64,000 nucleotides of DNA from Selaginella moellendorffii (taxonomy: Eukaryota > Streptophyta > Lycopodiopsida > Selaginellales > Selaginellaceae): NCBI RefSeq assembly GCF_000143415.4, contig NW_003314261.1:3216880-3280879 (forward strand), in the 5' to 3' direction. The translations under genes were made by a program, and so were the position numbers. Position 1 is the stretch's first letter. Every line of letters begins with the position of its first letter. The notes beneath the pieces were generated by a model. It did not search any database. It saw nothing but the letters and a program-made list of their open reading frames with translations, and was not told the DNA's origin. Shown here in pieces: positions 35,698 to 45,344 of this stretch.

Positions 35698-37453
35698 GCC
35701 TCAATATGATCGATCTGCCAGCCACCACCTTTTTCTCTTCCGCGTTCACAGGCCCATGGCTATGAAACTCGTTCGAGAACGCATTGGCTAGCAGGAGATA
35801 AGCCGCGGTGTGATCGGATTTGAGCTCGAGGAGCTCTTTCGCCACCCCAGCCCGGATCTCTCTTTGCTTGTGGCTCTTACAAGCGGCGAGCAAACACGTC
35901 CAGTCCAAGGTATCGGGAACAAAAGGCATGGTGGCGATCAAATCTCTTGCCTCTTCAATGTAGCCACTTCGTGCGAGGAGATCGATCATACCGCTAAAGT
36001 GTTGCTTGCTTACCTCCAGTCCATAGTCCCAATGGATGGAACAAAAGCACGAAATCCCAGCTTTCAGGTCTCCGGCATGGCTGCAAGTCATAAGGATACA
36101 AATGCAGGAAACATCGTCCGGATTCCGGCCACTCATGTTCAAGGAGCTGAAAATCTCGTGGTTTCCGCTGCGAACATTGATCGAGAGCAGGGAATTCCAT
36201 GAGAGCATGTCAGGATCTGGCTCGATCCGATCGAAAACTCTCTTTGCTCCGTGAAGATCACAAGCTCGAGCGTACAGAACCATCAACGCATTGTACGAGG
36301 CTGTGTTCCTGAATGGCATGCGGACGTAAAAGAGCAAAGATTCGTGGGTGCTCCCGCTTTGGGCATATGCCGTGAGCATCGCATTGCAGGCCACAACGTC
36401 CCATTCCTCCATGGAATCAAAGAGCTGCTTGGATTCCTCAAGATGCCCGTTTTGGGCATATGCTGTTAGCATCGTCGTCCACGATATCAAGTTCTTTGTT
36501 TGCATGGATTCAAAAACAACACTGGCTTTGATTACGTCTCCATTGTGCGTGTGTCCGCCCAGTACGGAATTCCAGGATACCGTGTCTAGCTCGGGCATAT
36601 TCTCTAGAACCTTTGCTATCATAGCATTATGCCCAGAGTGGGCATATCCCGCTAGAATTGTGTTCCAAGAGAAGATATTCTTCTCTTTCATTCCATCAAA
36701 AACTCGTTCGGCTAAATCCATCTCTCCGACTTGGCAGTAGCACGAGAGCATGGCATTGGACGATACTAGGTCATATTCCGGGATCTTTTTGAAGAGATGC
36801 TCGGACTTTAACAGATAACCGGCTTGGGCATATGCCATTAGCATTGTCGTCCACGACACGATATCCCGCTCGGGCATAGAATCGAACACTGAACCGGCCT
36901 CGGCCGTACGGCTGCCTCGCACGTACGCCGCCAGCATGGAGTTCCACGTCACCAAGTTCCTCTCGGGCATAGCCTCAAACATGGTTTGGGCTTCTAGCAA
37001 ATACCCATTGACCGCAAATGCTGATAGCATGGTGGTCCAAGACACAACATCCTTCTCACGCATCGAATTGAAAATCTGCCTGGCGCCATCGAGATCCTTG
37101 TTCCTGGCAAACGCTGCGAGCATCACATTCCAGATCACAAGGCTCCAATTGGGCATCGCCTCGTACATAGATCTTGCCTGGGCGAGGTGCCCATTGCGGG
37201 CGTAAGTCGCAAGCATCGCCGCCCAGGTGAATGCGTTCTTGGGCTGGATGCCATCGAAGAGGCGGCGCGCGTCCGCCACAGCGCCCCAATTGCCATAGAT
37301 TTGGAGCAAGAGATTGGAGGCATAGACGTCGGAATCGAGGAGTTTGCTGCGCGAGTGGAGCTCGCGGAGGTGATCGAGGCTCTTGCATCTCCTAAGCTCG
37401 CGGAGGAGAGCGTCCCTAGCGGTGCCGGACAAGGAGGAGGTGTCCGTACACAT
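35681..37453 (-). CDS. PPR protein A, repeat-only (590 aa)
   Basis: Intronless. Starts MCTDTSSLSGTARDALLREL and has about fourteen PPR units, mostly 31-residue types in which VSWTTML-, AYAQxGxL- and F(D/E)SMPE-type motifs alternate. The C-terminal part (SGMIDLLARSGYIEEARDLI, then MPFVPDTLDWTCLLAACKSH and ELLELKSDHTAAYLLLANAF) corresponds to the last repeats plus a shortened E-like region, without DYW. A role in organelle RNA processing is inferred from the family; the RNA target is unknown. It shares a 182-bp interval with SNX2, transcribed the other way. PPR gene B begins within its last 17 bp on the same strand. Confidence 0.9.
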   Translation of the reverse strand: MCTDTSSLSGTARDALLRELRRCKSLDHLRELHSRSKLLDSDVYASNLLLQIYGNWGAVADARRLFDGIQPKNAFTWAAMLATYARNGHLAQARSMYEAMPNWSLVIWNVMLAAFARNKDLDGARQIFNSMREKDVVSWTTMLSAFAVNGYLLEAQTMFEAMPERNLVTWNSMLAAYVRGSRTAEAGSVFDSMPERDIVSWTTMLMAYAQAGYLLKSEHLFKKIPEYDLVSSNAMLSCYCQVGEMDLAERVFDGMKEKNIFSWNTILAGYAHSGHNAMIAKVLENMPELDTVSWNSVLGGHTHNGDVIKASVVFESMQTKNLISWTTMLTAYAQNGHLEESKQLFDSMEEWDVVACNAMLTAYAQSGSTHESLLFYVRMPFRNTASYNALMVLYARACDLHGAKRVFDRIEPDPDMLSWNSLLSINVRSGNHEIFSSLNMSGRNPDDVSCICILMTCSHAGDLKAGISCFCSIHWDYGLEVSKQHFSGMIDLLARSGYIEEARDLIATMPFVPDTLDWTCLLAACKSHKQREIRAGVAKELLELKSDHTAAYLLLANAFSNEFHSHGPVNAEEKKVVAGRSIILRHAGEE

Positions 37454-37635
37454 CTGGGATCTATCAGATTCGTGTTTTATTCCATGGGAGAATTAGGGTT
37501 GCCCCTTTCTCGTCCAGGAGAGGCGATCCCATGCGCTAGGGAGCTCATCGATCCACATTGTGAGTGTTGTTGTGCCGTGCCGCGCGCGCTGGTCGGTTGA
37601 TCGATCGCCTGGCGAGTCAAAGCCCTAGCGCGGCG
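37454..37635. promoter_or_regulatory. Divergent promoter between PPR gene A and SNX2
   Basis: 182 bp between divergent start codons. It contains ATTAGGGTT near 37490-37498, a telo-box-type motif, and no obvious TATA box. Confidence 0.5.
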
Positions 37636-39588
37636 ATGATGGACGGCAGCGGCGGCCATCCCCTGGATCCAGATCGCAGGTACTCGGTGGAGAGCTTGAC
37701 CATGGATCCTCTCCTAGCTGACAGGGACGAGGAGGAATCCAGCCGGTCCAATTCCAACAGCACCTATAGCTTGGTCGCGTCGCCGGTGGATCCTCTTGCT
37801 CATCCGCTGGGCCGCGAGGATTCCCAGGAAGAAGAGCTAGAATTCTCCAAGGAAACCAACGACGACGACGACGACGACGACGACGACAGATTGGAAGATG
37901 CTTCTTCGGCTACAATCACGAGCACTGCCGGGGGGGATCGATTGATCCACCAGCTGCAATCCAGCTCCGAGGGAGAATTCTTAAACATCATCGTCACGCA
38001 GCCCCAGAAGGAGGCCGATTCCGCGAGCTCGCTCATCCCAGGTGGGAGCTACTTCGTGACTTATCTCGTCAGCGCTAGAACAAACATGCCAGAGTATGGG
38101 AAGAGCGAGCACAACGTGAGGAGGAGATTCAAGGACATCGTTGCTCTTGCCGATAGCCTGGTGGAGAAGTACCGTGGCTATTTCATCCCGGCCCGGCCAG
38201 ACAAGAGCATCGTAGAGAGCCAGATCATGGACAAGCACAACTTCATTGAGCAGCGGCGGCTGGGGATCGAGCGCTACTTGCGCCGGCTGGCCTCTCACTC
38301 AGTGTTGAGAAAGAGCGAGGAGCTCAGGACTTTCATAGTTTCCAAGGCCAAGCTCCAGATGGTTCCGACGCTGGATGTGGCGTCGAGGATGCTCGACGGT
38401 GCTGCCAAGCTTCCACGGCAGCTCTTTGGCGATGGCCCGGCGGCAGTGAATCCGCAGGAGGTGGTGCACTCTGCGAAAGGTGGCAGGGATTTGCTGAGAC
38501 TGTTCAAGGAGCTCAGGCAGTCTGTGACGAATGACTGGGGTGCAAGCAGACCTCCCGTGGTTGAGGAGGACAAGGAGTTTGTGGAGAAGAAGGAGCATCT
38601 CCGAGAGTGTGAGCGGCGGCTAGCTCATGCTTCACAGCAGGCAAGTTTACACTTTTTCTTTTCCTTGCTTTATCTGATTCTCCGATCTTTCCTTTCTCTC
38701 CCGTTATTCGTTTTCTCATTTGATGTTGTGTGTGAAACACAGGCTGATGCATTCACCAAGGCTCAGAAAAATCTTGCCTCCGTGCTGGGGGATGTGGGAC
38801 TTTCGTTTATGAAACTGGCCAAGTTGGAAACGCAGCAGGCACCCAATAAACCGCATGGAGCAGACGTGCGGCGCCTAGCTACCGCAGTCGTGAGATCGAG
38901 CAGAGGCCAAAGAGCATCAAATGCGCAAGCCGAAAGACATCTGGTATGTTTTCGTTTTTTCTTTTTCTCGCTCGAGAACTTGAGGTTTCTTTTTGTTGCA
39001 TAGGACTATCTTCACGAGCACCTTGCAGTACTGCAGTCGGCTCAATACGCATTTGCGGACCGCGACAATGCGCTGCTAACTGTGCAGACTTTGCTATCGG
39101 ATATCTCTATGATGCATGCACGCGCTGAAAAGCATAGCGCTGCGGCGTCAAAAGTTTTTGGAGGGGATAAAGGCAGGAACAAGAAGATCGACGATTTGAA
39201 AGACTCTATAAGAATGACTGAGGAGGCCTGTGAGTGTGCTCAACAAAAGTACAACCAAATCAAGGTCTCGATTTCTCTGTTGCTTTTACGTTTTCGCTCT
39301 TTCTGACCCTCGAAGCCCGTCTCTCAGGATCACAACCGGACAGAGATTGAGCGTTTGGAAGCAACAAAGCAAAGCGAATTTTTTAATATGATTCACGGGT
39401 TTGTCCAGTCTCAGGTTGGATGAAGAGGTTTTTCTATTCCAACTGATCATTGCTCTTTTGCATTCCAGGTCGGCTACGCTGAGAGAATTGCAAAAGAATG
39501 GACCCGAGTAGCGGAGGAGTCTGCTGAGTACTCCGGCAGGCGTGTAGATTCGCCCATTTTCAAATCCAATCTATCGTTCCATGGGTAA
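37636..39588 (+). CDS. SNX2: Sorting nexin 2 (PX-BAR protein)
   Basis: Retromer-associated protein that binds phosphoinositides and curves endosomal membranes. Starts MMDGSGGHPLDPDRRYSVES; a GTG-initiated extension upstream is less likely. An acidic, disordered N-terminus (with a run of nine Asp) leads to FLNIIVTQPQKEADS and the PX domain, with SARTNMPEYGKSEHNVRRRF, ADSLVEKYRGYFIPARPDKS and RRLGIERYLRRLASHSVL. A long helical BAR region follows over the remaining exons (KAQKNLASVLGDVGLSFMKL, YLHEHLAVLQSAQYAFADRD, AAASKVFGGDKGRNKKIDDL). It ends SPIFKSNLSFHG with TAA at 39586-39588. The layout matches plant SNX2A/B. Confidence 0.94.
37861..37887 (+). repeat. GAC trinucleotide run coding for poly-Asp in SNX2
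   Basis: Nine uninterrupted GAC units encode nine aspartates in the disordered N-terminus. The run is likely to vary in length between alleles. Confidence 0.9.
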
Positions 39589-39786
39589 TGCAACTCATAT
39601 CTTTGCACTCTTGGGAGGAAGCTTTGATGTTTTGCCAGGAGATAAAAACCAGGCAAAACAGGCACGTGGCAGCATGCAAGATAGCACAAGTGTCAAGTGC
39701 ATGGATCTTATTCCTTGAAGAAGGAAGAGCAAAAGAGGGTAGAGGAGGAAAACAATCTAGCGTTGTAGCACAGCAGCGTCGATTGA

Positions 39787-40758
39787 ATGGCTTCGTGCGA
39801 CAAGGTACCGGCTGGACAGATCCCAAGTTCGCCGGATGATGTTCCTGGAAAGCCCACCACGATGATGTCCAAAATAATGGAGAAGGGTGCCGATATGCTC
39901 CAGTCCCTCGAGCCAGTGAAGCAGATTCAAGAGGTAAGCTTTGTCAAAGTTGTGATTTTTCTCAGAGTTCTTTGGATGTTAATTCTCCTGCAGCACATCT
40001 GTACCTTTGCGTTCTACTCCCACGATATGAAGCGGCAGATTGAAACCCATCACTATGCTTCTCGTGTCAACGAGGACTTTACACAGTGCCTGGTCTTCGA
40101 TCGAGACGACTCTCAGGCTCGTCTCATAGGCAAGCGAGAATTTCTTTCTTTCCTTTTCGTCCGTTACTCACGCCTGGTTTGAGTTCAGGAGTGGAGTACA
40201 TTGTCTCGGATCGCATCTTTGTAACGCTGCCAGACGAGGAAAAGAAGCTTTGGCATTCTCATTCTCACGAGGTAATTTCATTCTCTTTTCCTGGAAAACT
40301 AAGCGGGAAGCTGCTCCTCTCTTTAGATCAAGGCCGGGCTTTGGGTTCACCCAGGCGTGCCCGAGGCCGTCCAAAAGCAGGAACTCCACAAGCTGGCCCC
40401 AACATACGGGAAGTTTTGGTGCACTTGGCAGTTCGATCGAGGCAAGAACATCTTTCCTGGAAAACTCGAGTTTTTATCCTTGTGATCAGGTGACAGGCTT
40501 CCAATGGGACCTCCAGCGCTGATGATGTCGCCGCAGGAGGAATGCCCGGTTGATTCCAAGCTCGTGGAAGCGCGAGACAAGAAATATAACATCTCCACGA
40601 CTGAGAGAGCCGAGTCGAGACGAGATATAGCCGGACTCTCCCGTGTGGATCCTCTGGCCGATCACTGGAAGGCTGGCGGCAAAGGCATGGTCGTGGAGCT
40701 CAAGGAAGTTGATATGGCTCTTCCAGGTCCGTATCCAAGCTCTCAGCTTTCGCTGTGA
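39787..40758 (+). CDS. OBAP: Oil-body-associated protein (OBAP, DUF1264)
   Basis: Lipid-droplet-associated plant protein. Five exons: [20 protein letters not shown] with [20 protein letters not shown], then [57 protein letters not shown], the [19 protein letters not shown] junction, [20 protein letters not shown], and [17 protein letters not shown]. All of these are hallmark blocks of the OBAP family. It ends [11 protein letters not shown]. The last intron (40442-40489, 48 bp) must start with GC: the exon ends ...TTCGATCGAG and the intron begins GCAAGAAC, and only this splice restores the conserved DRGDRLP. OBAP1 is needed for seed oil-body formation in Arabidopsis; lycophytes lack seeds, so a spore or vegetative lipid role is inferred. 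Confidence 0.92.
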
Positions 40759-40992
40759 TGGGAGAGACGATGATCAAAACTTGGAACTTCCAGGACTCGC
40801 GGAAAGGAAGTAGATCCTGTTTCAAGCTCTCAAACGTTTCGAACTTTCATGTGAGAGATGTGATCAACTTCCCAAGTTCGTGGACAGCAGCCACAAAATA
40901 AAATCCAAAGCCTGGTTTTTCAGCACCATCTATCAGATCTAAAAGTTCGGTTTCTTCTAGCTTCCCCCATTTATTTCGTGGAGGTGGTGTTC

Positions 40993-41477
40993 TTACTTGG
41001 CTTTTGGATGCTTGGCAACGAAATCCACCGCTGCTGGAACCGAGACGAGCTTATCAGCAACTTCGTCGGGGATGTAGAGCACGAATTCCTCCTCGAAACC
41101 CATCACAATCTCCACCACATCCAAGCTATCCAGGCCCAGGTCGTTCATGAAATGGCTGGATTGAGTGAGCTGCGAGGAGACAAAGCACGCATGAACCCTA
41201 AATTCCAGAGAAGCAAATTCTCGATCGATCAATCACTCACTTTGGCTGGATTCACTTTGGGGTGCGCCTTGACGATCATCATCACCCTGTCCAGCGCCTC
41301 CTTCTCGCTGATGCCGTCTTGCGCAGGGGCGGACATCCATCGCCGCCACAGCAATCCCCATCCCCGCCCGGCATCGATCTGGGCGTGTATAGAGGACGAT
41401 GGAGCTGGCGCTGGCGGCGCCAACGCCGCCCTCGATCGAAGCAGCGAGCCACCGCGAGCGGCGATTCTCCTCAGCAT
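40993..41477 (-). CDS. mtACP: Mitochondrial acyl carrier protein
   Basis: Two exons (first 41477-41241). The N-terminal ~55 residues (MLRRIAARGGSLLRSRAALA...) are Arg/Ala/Ser-rich with no acidic residue up to the first Asp, a clear mitochondrial presequence. The mature part holds EKEALDRVMMIVKAHPKVNP, then NDLGLDSLDVVEIVMGFEEE, where the Ser of DSL carries the 4'-phosphopantetheine arm. It ends VDFVAKHPKAK. It carries acyl chains for mitochondrial fatty-acid and lipoate synthesis and is a subunit of complex I in many eukaryotes. Intact; the length is normal for the family. Confidence 0.94.
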
Positions 41478-41681
41478 TTTCTTCCCCTAGAGCTCTTTAT
41501 CCCAGTGGAGTCATTCCTATTCTATTCCAATCCAGGCCGCTCATCACGTGGCCTATTCCGAGACCATCTTGGCCGTTGAATCGCTCACCCATAATTTGTG
41601 TATAATCTCTGTATATATTTCGATTTCCATGTACTACAGATAGCGTACTTTATCTATCCTCGCAACAAGAGAGCCTCCGCC

Positions 41682-42025
41682 ATGGTGAGTGCCATTCAGC
41701 CTTTTGCTGCTGCAATCAAGCACAAGGATTTAGCTCTGCCATCGCCACACAAGGTTGTGCTCTAGACTTCACTCCAAAATCTTATCGTCCAAAATCGCTG
41801 GCATGGCCATGGATAATTTTGCAGGATCCTTCTCCGCCCGCGTCGAGTAGCGCCAGGAGAAATGTGGCACTGGGTGTGATTGGGGCTTTTGTTTTGGGGG
41901 CTCTCGCGGTGGAGCGCCCGGACAAAGCTGCCGCGGTTGTCACGGGAGGATCCCGCTTCGTCAGGCCCGAAACGCGAGAGAAAATCCGCGAGGAGATCGA
42001 AGAGGTCAAGAAGAAAAACAAGTAG
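41682..42025 (+). CDS. Small protein with twin-Arg/hydrophobic segment, twin copy 1 (90 aa), unknown
   Basis: Exons 41682-41753 and 41825-42025 join in phase 0 to give 90 residues. It starts MVSAIQPFAAAIKHKDLALP; then SSSARRNVALGVIGAFVLGA is a twin Arg followed by one hydrophobic stretch, like a thylakoid-targeting or single membrane segment. The charged end is REKIREEIEEVKKKNK. A near-identical second gene at 42697 supports both the exon structure and expression at protein level. The ATG is directly followed by GTGAGT, a perfect splice donor, so splicing from there to 41825 would also stay in frame and give a 67-residue form. I do not recognise the family; a plastid location is only a guess. 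Confidence 0.7.
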
Positions 42026-42112
42026 AACATCCATCGTCCATTAATATGTAAATCACATCAAGCAAAGCACCAATGGTAAAACATCACAAAATCATCATAG
42101 TAAAACTATGTG

Positions 42113-42562
42113 CTAGAACGCATAGATCGAATCACCGGCTTTAGTGGGAGCCAGGATCTGGTATCTCCAAAGAGAGAGGGAGCCAGGTAACCCCAGATTG
42201 CTCCTCCACTCTTGCTACCAAGTCCAGCAAGCTATTGATCAATCATCTGATTAGTATCATCTAGTATAGACTAAGTTTACTTACAGTTTCCCATACGTGA
42301 TCGTGAGCCCAAACAAGCGAATGGTGACGAGCATTTGAGATTTTCCAAAGTCGTTGTCAGGGGTAATTTGGTGGTGGATTTGCCCAGTCGCGGCAAATGA
42401 AGGAGAAGACATAGTCGCCACCGAGCCTGTTACACCACCTTATGGCTCCAGTCTCCGTGTCGAGTGAAACCACGCATCGTCGCAGAGGGTTGCGTTTGAT
42501 GGGAAGCAATTGGTTCGATTTCGAGGCATGCTTGGACAGAGGCTGGAACCGTGTAGAGATTT
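42113..42562 (-). pseudogene. Fragment of the quinoprotein gene at 55.3-57.0 kb
   Basis: Matches parts of the downstream quinoprotein gene: the 3' end around GATCGAATCACCGG, an exon with AGATTGCTCCTCCACTCTTG, the intron with GATTAGTATCATCT, and the exon encoding ETGAIRWCNRLGGD. Internal deletions and substitutions break the frame. Because the intron is retained, it was copied at the DNA level. It sits between the twin small genes. Confidence 0.9.
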
Positions 42563-42696
42563 TCTCCTCATCCTCTAGCTCTTTTCTAGTCCAATCCAGG
42601 CCGCTCATCATATTCCGAGACCATCCTGGCCGTCGAGTCGCTCACTCATACTTCTAGAGATAGGTACTTTATCCTTGCAACAAGCGAGCCTCCGCC

Positions 42697-43028
42697 ATGG
42701 TGAGTGTCATCCAGCCATTCGCTACTGCAATCAAGCACAAGGATTTAGCTCCAGGCAAGGTTGTCCTCTAGACTTTACTTGAAAATCTTATCGCCCAAAT
42801 CACCGGCATTGCCTTTGCGCTGCAATGCAGGATGCACCTCCGAGTAGCGCGAGGAGAAATGTGGCATTGGGTGTGATTGGGGCTTTTGTTTTGGGCGCTC
42901 TCGCGGTCGAGTGCCCGGACAACGCTGCCGCGGTTGTCACGGGAGGATCCCGCTTCGTCAGGCCAGAAATTCGAGAGAAACTCCGCGAAGGGATCGAAAA
43001 GGTCAAGAAGAAACACAAGAAAAAGTAG
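42697..43028 (+). CDS. Small protein, twin copy 2 (86 aa), unknown
   Basis: Exons 42697-42759 and 42831-43028, the same phase-0 structure as the copy at 41682. It starts MVSVIQPFATAIKHKDLAPG; SSARRNVALGVIGAFVLGAL is identical to the twin; it ends EKVKKKHKKK. Changes such as ERPDKAAA to ECPDNAAA and ETREKIREE to EIREKLREG are conservative, and no frameshift has occurred, which suggests that both copies are under selection or very recent. The duplicated unit also includes ~150 bp of upstream sequence (CCAATCCAGGCCGCTCATCA). The same ATG-GTGAGT arrangement is kept. Confidence 0.68.
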
Positions 43029-43040
43029 AAACATCCGTAA

Positions 43041-43045
<5 letters not shown>

Positions 43046-43081
<36 letters not shown>
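43046..43081. repeat. (TA)n microsatellite
   Basis: About 18 uninterrupted TA units directly after twin gene 2, next to the 3' end of the decarboxylase pseudogene. Confidence 0.95.
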
Positions 43082-43084
<3 letters not shown>

Positions 43085-43099
43085 CCCATCGCAAAAGCT

Positions 43100-44527
43100 T
43101 TAAAATTTGCCAGTGAAACCACGACCCTGGAATGGCAGGAATGAAACACGAGGAGCATCCACTCCACCACTGCCGCCACCTCCAATTCCATCCGATAAGT
43201 CCTTGAAAGCTTTGTGCCCGAACCTCTCCACGTCCTCTGCAAGCATCAGCACCACCTCCTTGGTGACATTGTGAATAGAGGCGTTGCACACCATTGACAA
43301 CCAGCGTCTCGTTGGCGAGGCCGTAAGATCATCGTTGAGCTGCCGGAAGCGAACGGTGGGCGAGAGTGCGACCCAGAGATCAAGCTTGAGTTTCTTGTCC
43401 AGCTCCGTCATGGTGTCGTTGACGAATCGTGCTTTCCCCTGGCATTGCACGGCCTTGTCAATCTGCTGCTTGAGTGTGTACTTGGAGATGTCGCTCCACA
43501 TGTAGACCGCCGAGAGACCATTCCTGGAGCCTGCAAAACTGGTGTCTGGAGTCCCACTATAGTTCGGATTGCTCGGTGGGTTCAGTTGGTATCTGGCGTC
43601 CAAGGAAGAGTCATAACTTTCGCCAATGCAATGGAAGAACAGATCACCTTGTCTTGGACATGAAAATGCCGCATGGAACCAGTGCACCTATCCACTTGTG
43701 CCCGCTCATTGCGATGGAATGCACAGCGTCCAGGCTGAGATCAAACTCGGGGGCGACTGCCACAGCGCAACCCCACGAAGGTGGGGAAGTTGACGTGTCG
43801 GGCCCTCTTTGCAAACGAGTAGTGCGTGTCCTCCGAGTAGAACGCAACCGGCGAGAAGTAGTTCTCGCAAAACTCTTCTCAGCACTCTGGGAATGGAGCC
43901 GTGCTCCTCCTGGCTCGGGCAGGCTTGGCATTTGGAGGCACGGCTGCTTGGCGAAAGACAAGCCGTGGAGACGCCGCCACTTTCTTTTTGTCTACACCGG
44001 ATTCCATGAGGAGGATTTTGCCACCGAGAAAATCTCGGGCATTCCACAGCGTGTTGCCTTTGGGAATCCGTAATAGCTCTTCCCTTCCTCGTCACCCTTC
44101 GCGTTCCACAGTGATGCGTAGTAGTCGAGCACAGGGCGCACCATGAATTTGGTGTTGGTGGAAATGCGGTCTCGTGGAATGTTGTTGATCTGGGGTCATA
44201 GTAACCAGCCAATCATACAAACATTTGACCACGATCACTTACATGCACGCCGAGGAAGTCATTCAGTTCGTCAATCTTCTGGTTGGCCTGGACCATGAAC
44301 CGGGGTAGCTGCTGCTTCAGATAGGCGAGCGTCCTGGTGAGCGTCTCCTTGCGGGCTTGCAGACGGTCGGCTGGATGTTCTTCGAGATTGCCGTCCGTCA
44401 AGCTGGACGCAAGATCGAAGTTGACACCCTCGAGAGCTTTCCGTGGTGGGAGGGGAATCCCGCTGCGCGGGTACCATGGATGGATGGTCTTGGCGACCAG
44501 CGAGATTGTCGTAGGGTCGTTGTCCAT
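43100..44527 (-). pseudogene. PLP-dependent group II decarboxylase-like pseudogene
   Basis: Starts MDNDPTTISLVAKTIHPWYP at 44527 with good coding sequence through KIDELNDFLGVH, an intron, then FMVRPVLDYYASLWNAKGDE. The frame breaks after SYYGF, where the conserved Gly/Thr-Glu-Gly loop should be. A TGA interrupts the next block (near CENYFSPVAFYSEDTHYSFA), and about 100 residues expected before FDLSLDAVHSIAMSGHKWIG are deleted. The PLP-binding lysine (SGHKW) survives, followed by a stop and an intact 3' frame with GTPDTSFAGSRNGLSAVYMW. The block order matches histidine/glutamate-decarboxylase-like PLP enzymes, closest in my judgement to bacterial-type members. At least three lesions: no functional product. 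Confidence 0.8.
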
Positions 44528-45344
44528 GGCGATTCTTCCAAACAGAGAACTTCACGTAAGTTTCAATGTTGTTTTCTCATAGTTCTCTCTTTTAAGTTTT
44601 ACTTTGTCTCACTCGTTTCGGGGAGGATTGCTGTTCTACCCGATCGGATGCTGGATCGTTGAAGCTCCAAAGCTGTAGACCAAGAGCATATGCGCCAAAT
44701 ACCAAGAGTCATGCCTGGCTCACAGGTTCGTCTTTGAGACTTTCACTTGCTAGAATTTCTAGGTGCTGGCAGGACGATCTTTTCAGAACAGTTACGTTGG
44801 ACGCACAAGTCATCGCCCTCGGAAGTTAGGTCTCGAGAGTTGGAGGGGTTTTGGGAGAGGAAGATCCTTTCGTCGGACTCGAAGCTTTCAGTGTCTTCTC
44901 TTCCGGCAAGTTTCTCGGCTGACGCCACGACCAAGTGGCCCGATTTTAGATTCTTTCCAAAGCGGAAGGTGTTTGCGAGAGCATTTTCCGCCGAGGCTCG
45001 CGACGTAGCAGTGGAGATGCGAGCGCTCTTGCCGGGAGGCCCAAGCAACTACGATGGTCGAGAGTTCGCCAAGGATATGCTCAAGGGTTTGACAGCGAGG
45101 CAATTCGCACAGCTTAGCAAAAGTTTGCGACGTCGACGTCTACCACTTCCTCAGCTATGGCGAGCTGGAGGAAGGGCCGGTAAGTCTGGGCGAGCAGCCG
45201 CGAGCAGCGCTATCCCAGCACAGCATGGAGTCCCGTGATCAAGAACAGGAGGGATCTCTACTGGCGGAGCTAGACCGAGCATGGCAAGAAGAAAATTTAA
45301 GAAGTGGAAGACTGAAAACTTCGCATTCTTCGTCGAGATCCTGG
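44484..45344. repeat. 861-bp segmental duplication, copy 1 (other copy 51252-52112)
   Basis: Near-identical to 51252-52112 at a constant offset of 6768 bp; the only difference I noticed is one base in the GACGTCGACGTC region near 45130. It includes the first ~15 codons of the decarboxylase pseudogene at one end. The interior has plus-strand open frames, one of 163 codons beginning at TTG 44747 with a basic presequence-like start and PGGPSNYDGREFAKDMLKGL. This looks coding-like but has no ATG, no recognisable family and no consistent exon model, so I do not call a gene. Confidence 0.95.

Noticed and set aside
44747-45238. 163-codon frame in the duplicated block as a gene
   Set aside because: It has no ATG, and upstream exon joining gives a different frame. 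Reported only as a coding-like frame within the repeat.
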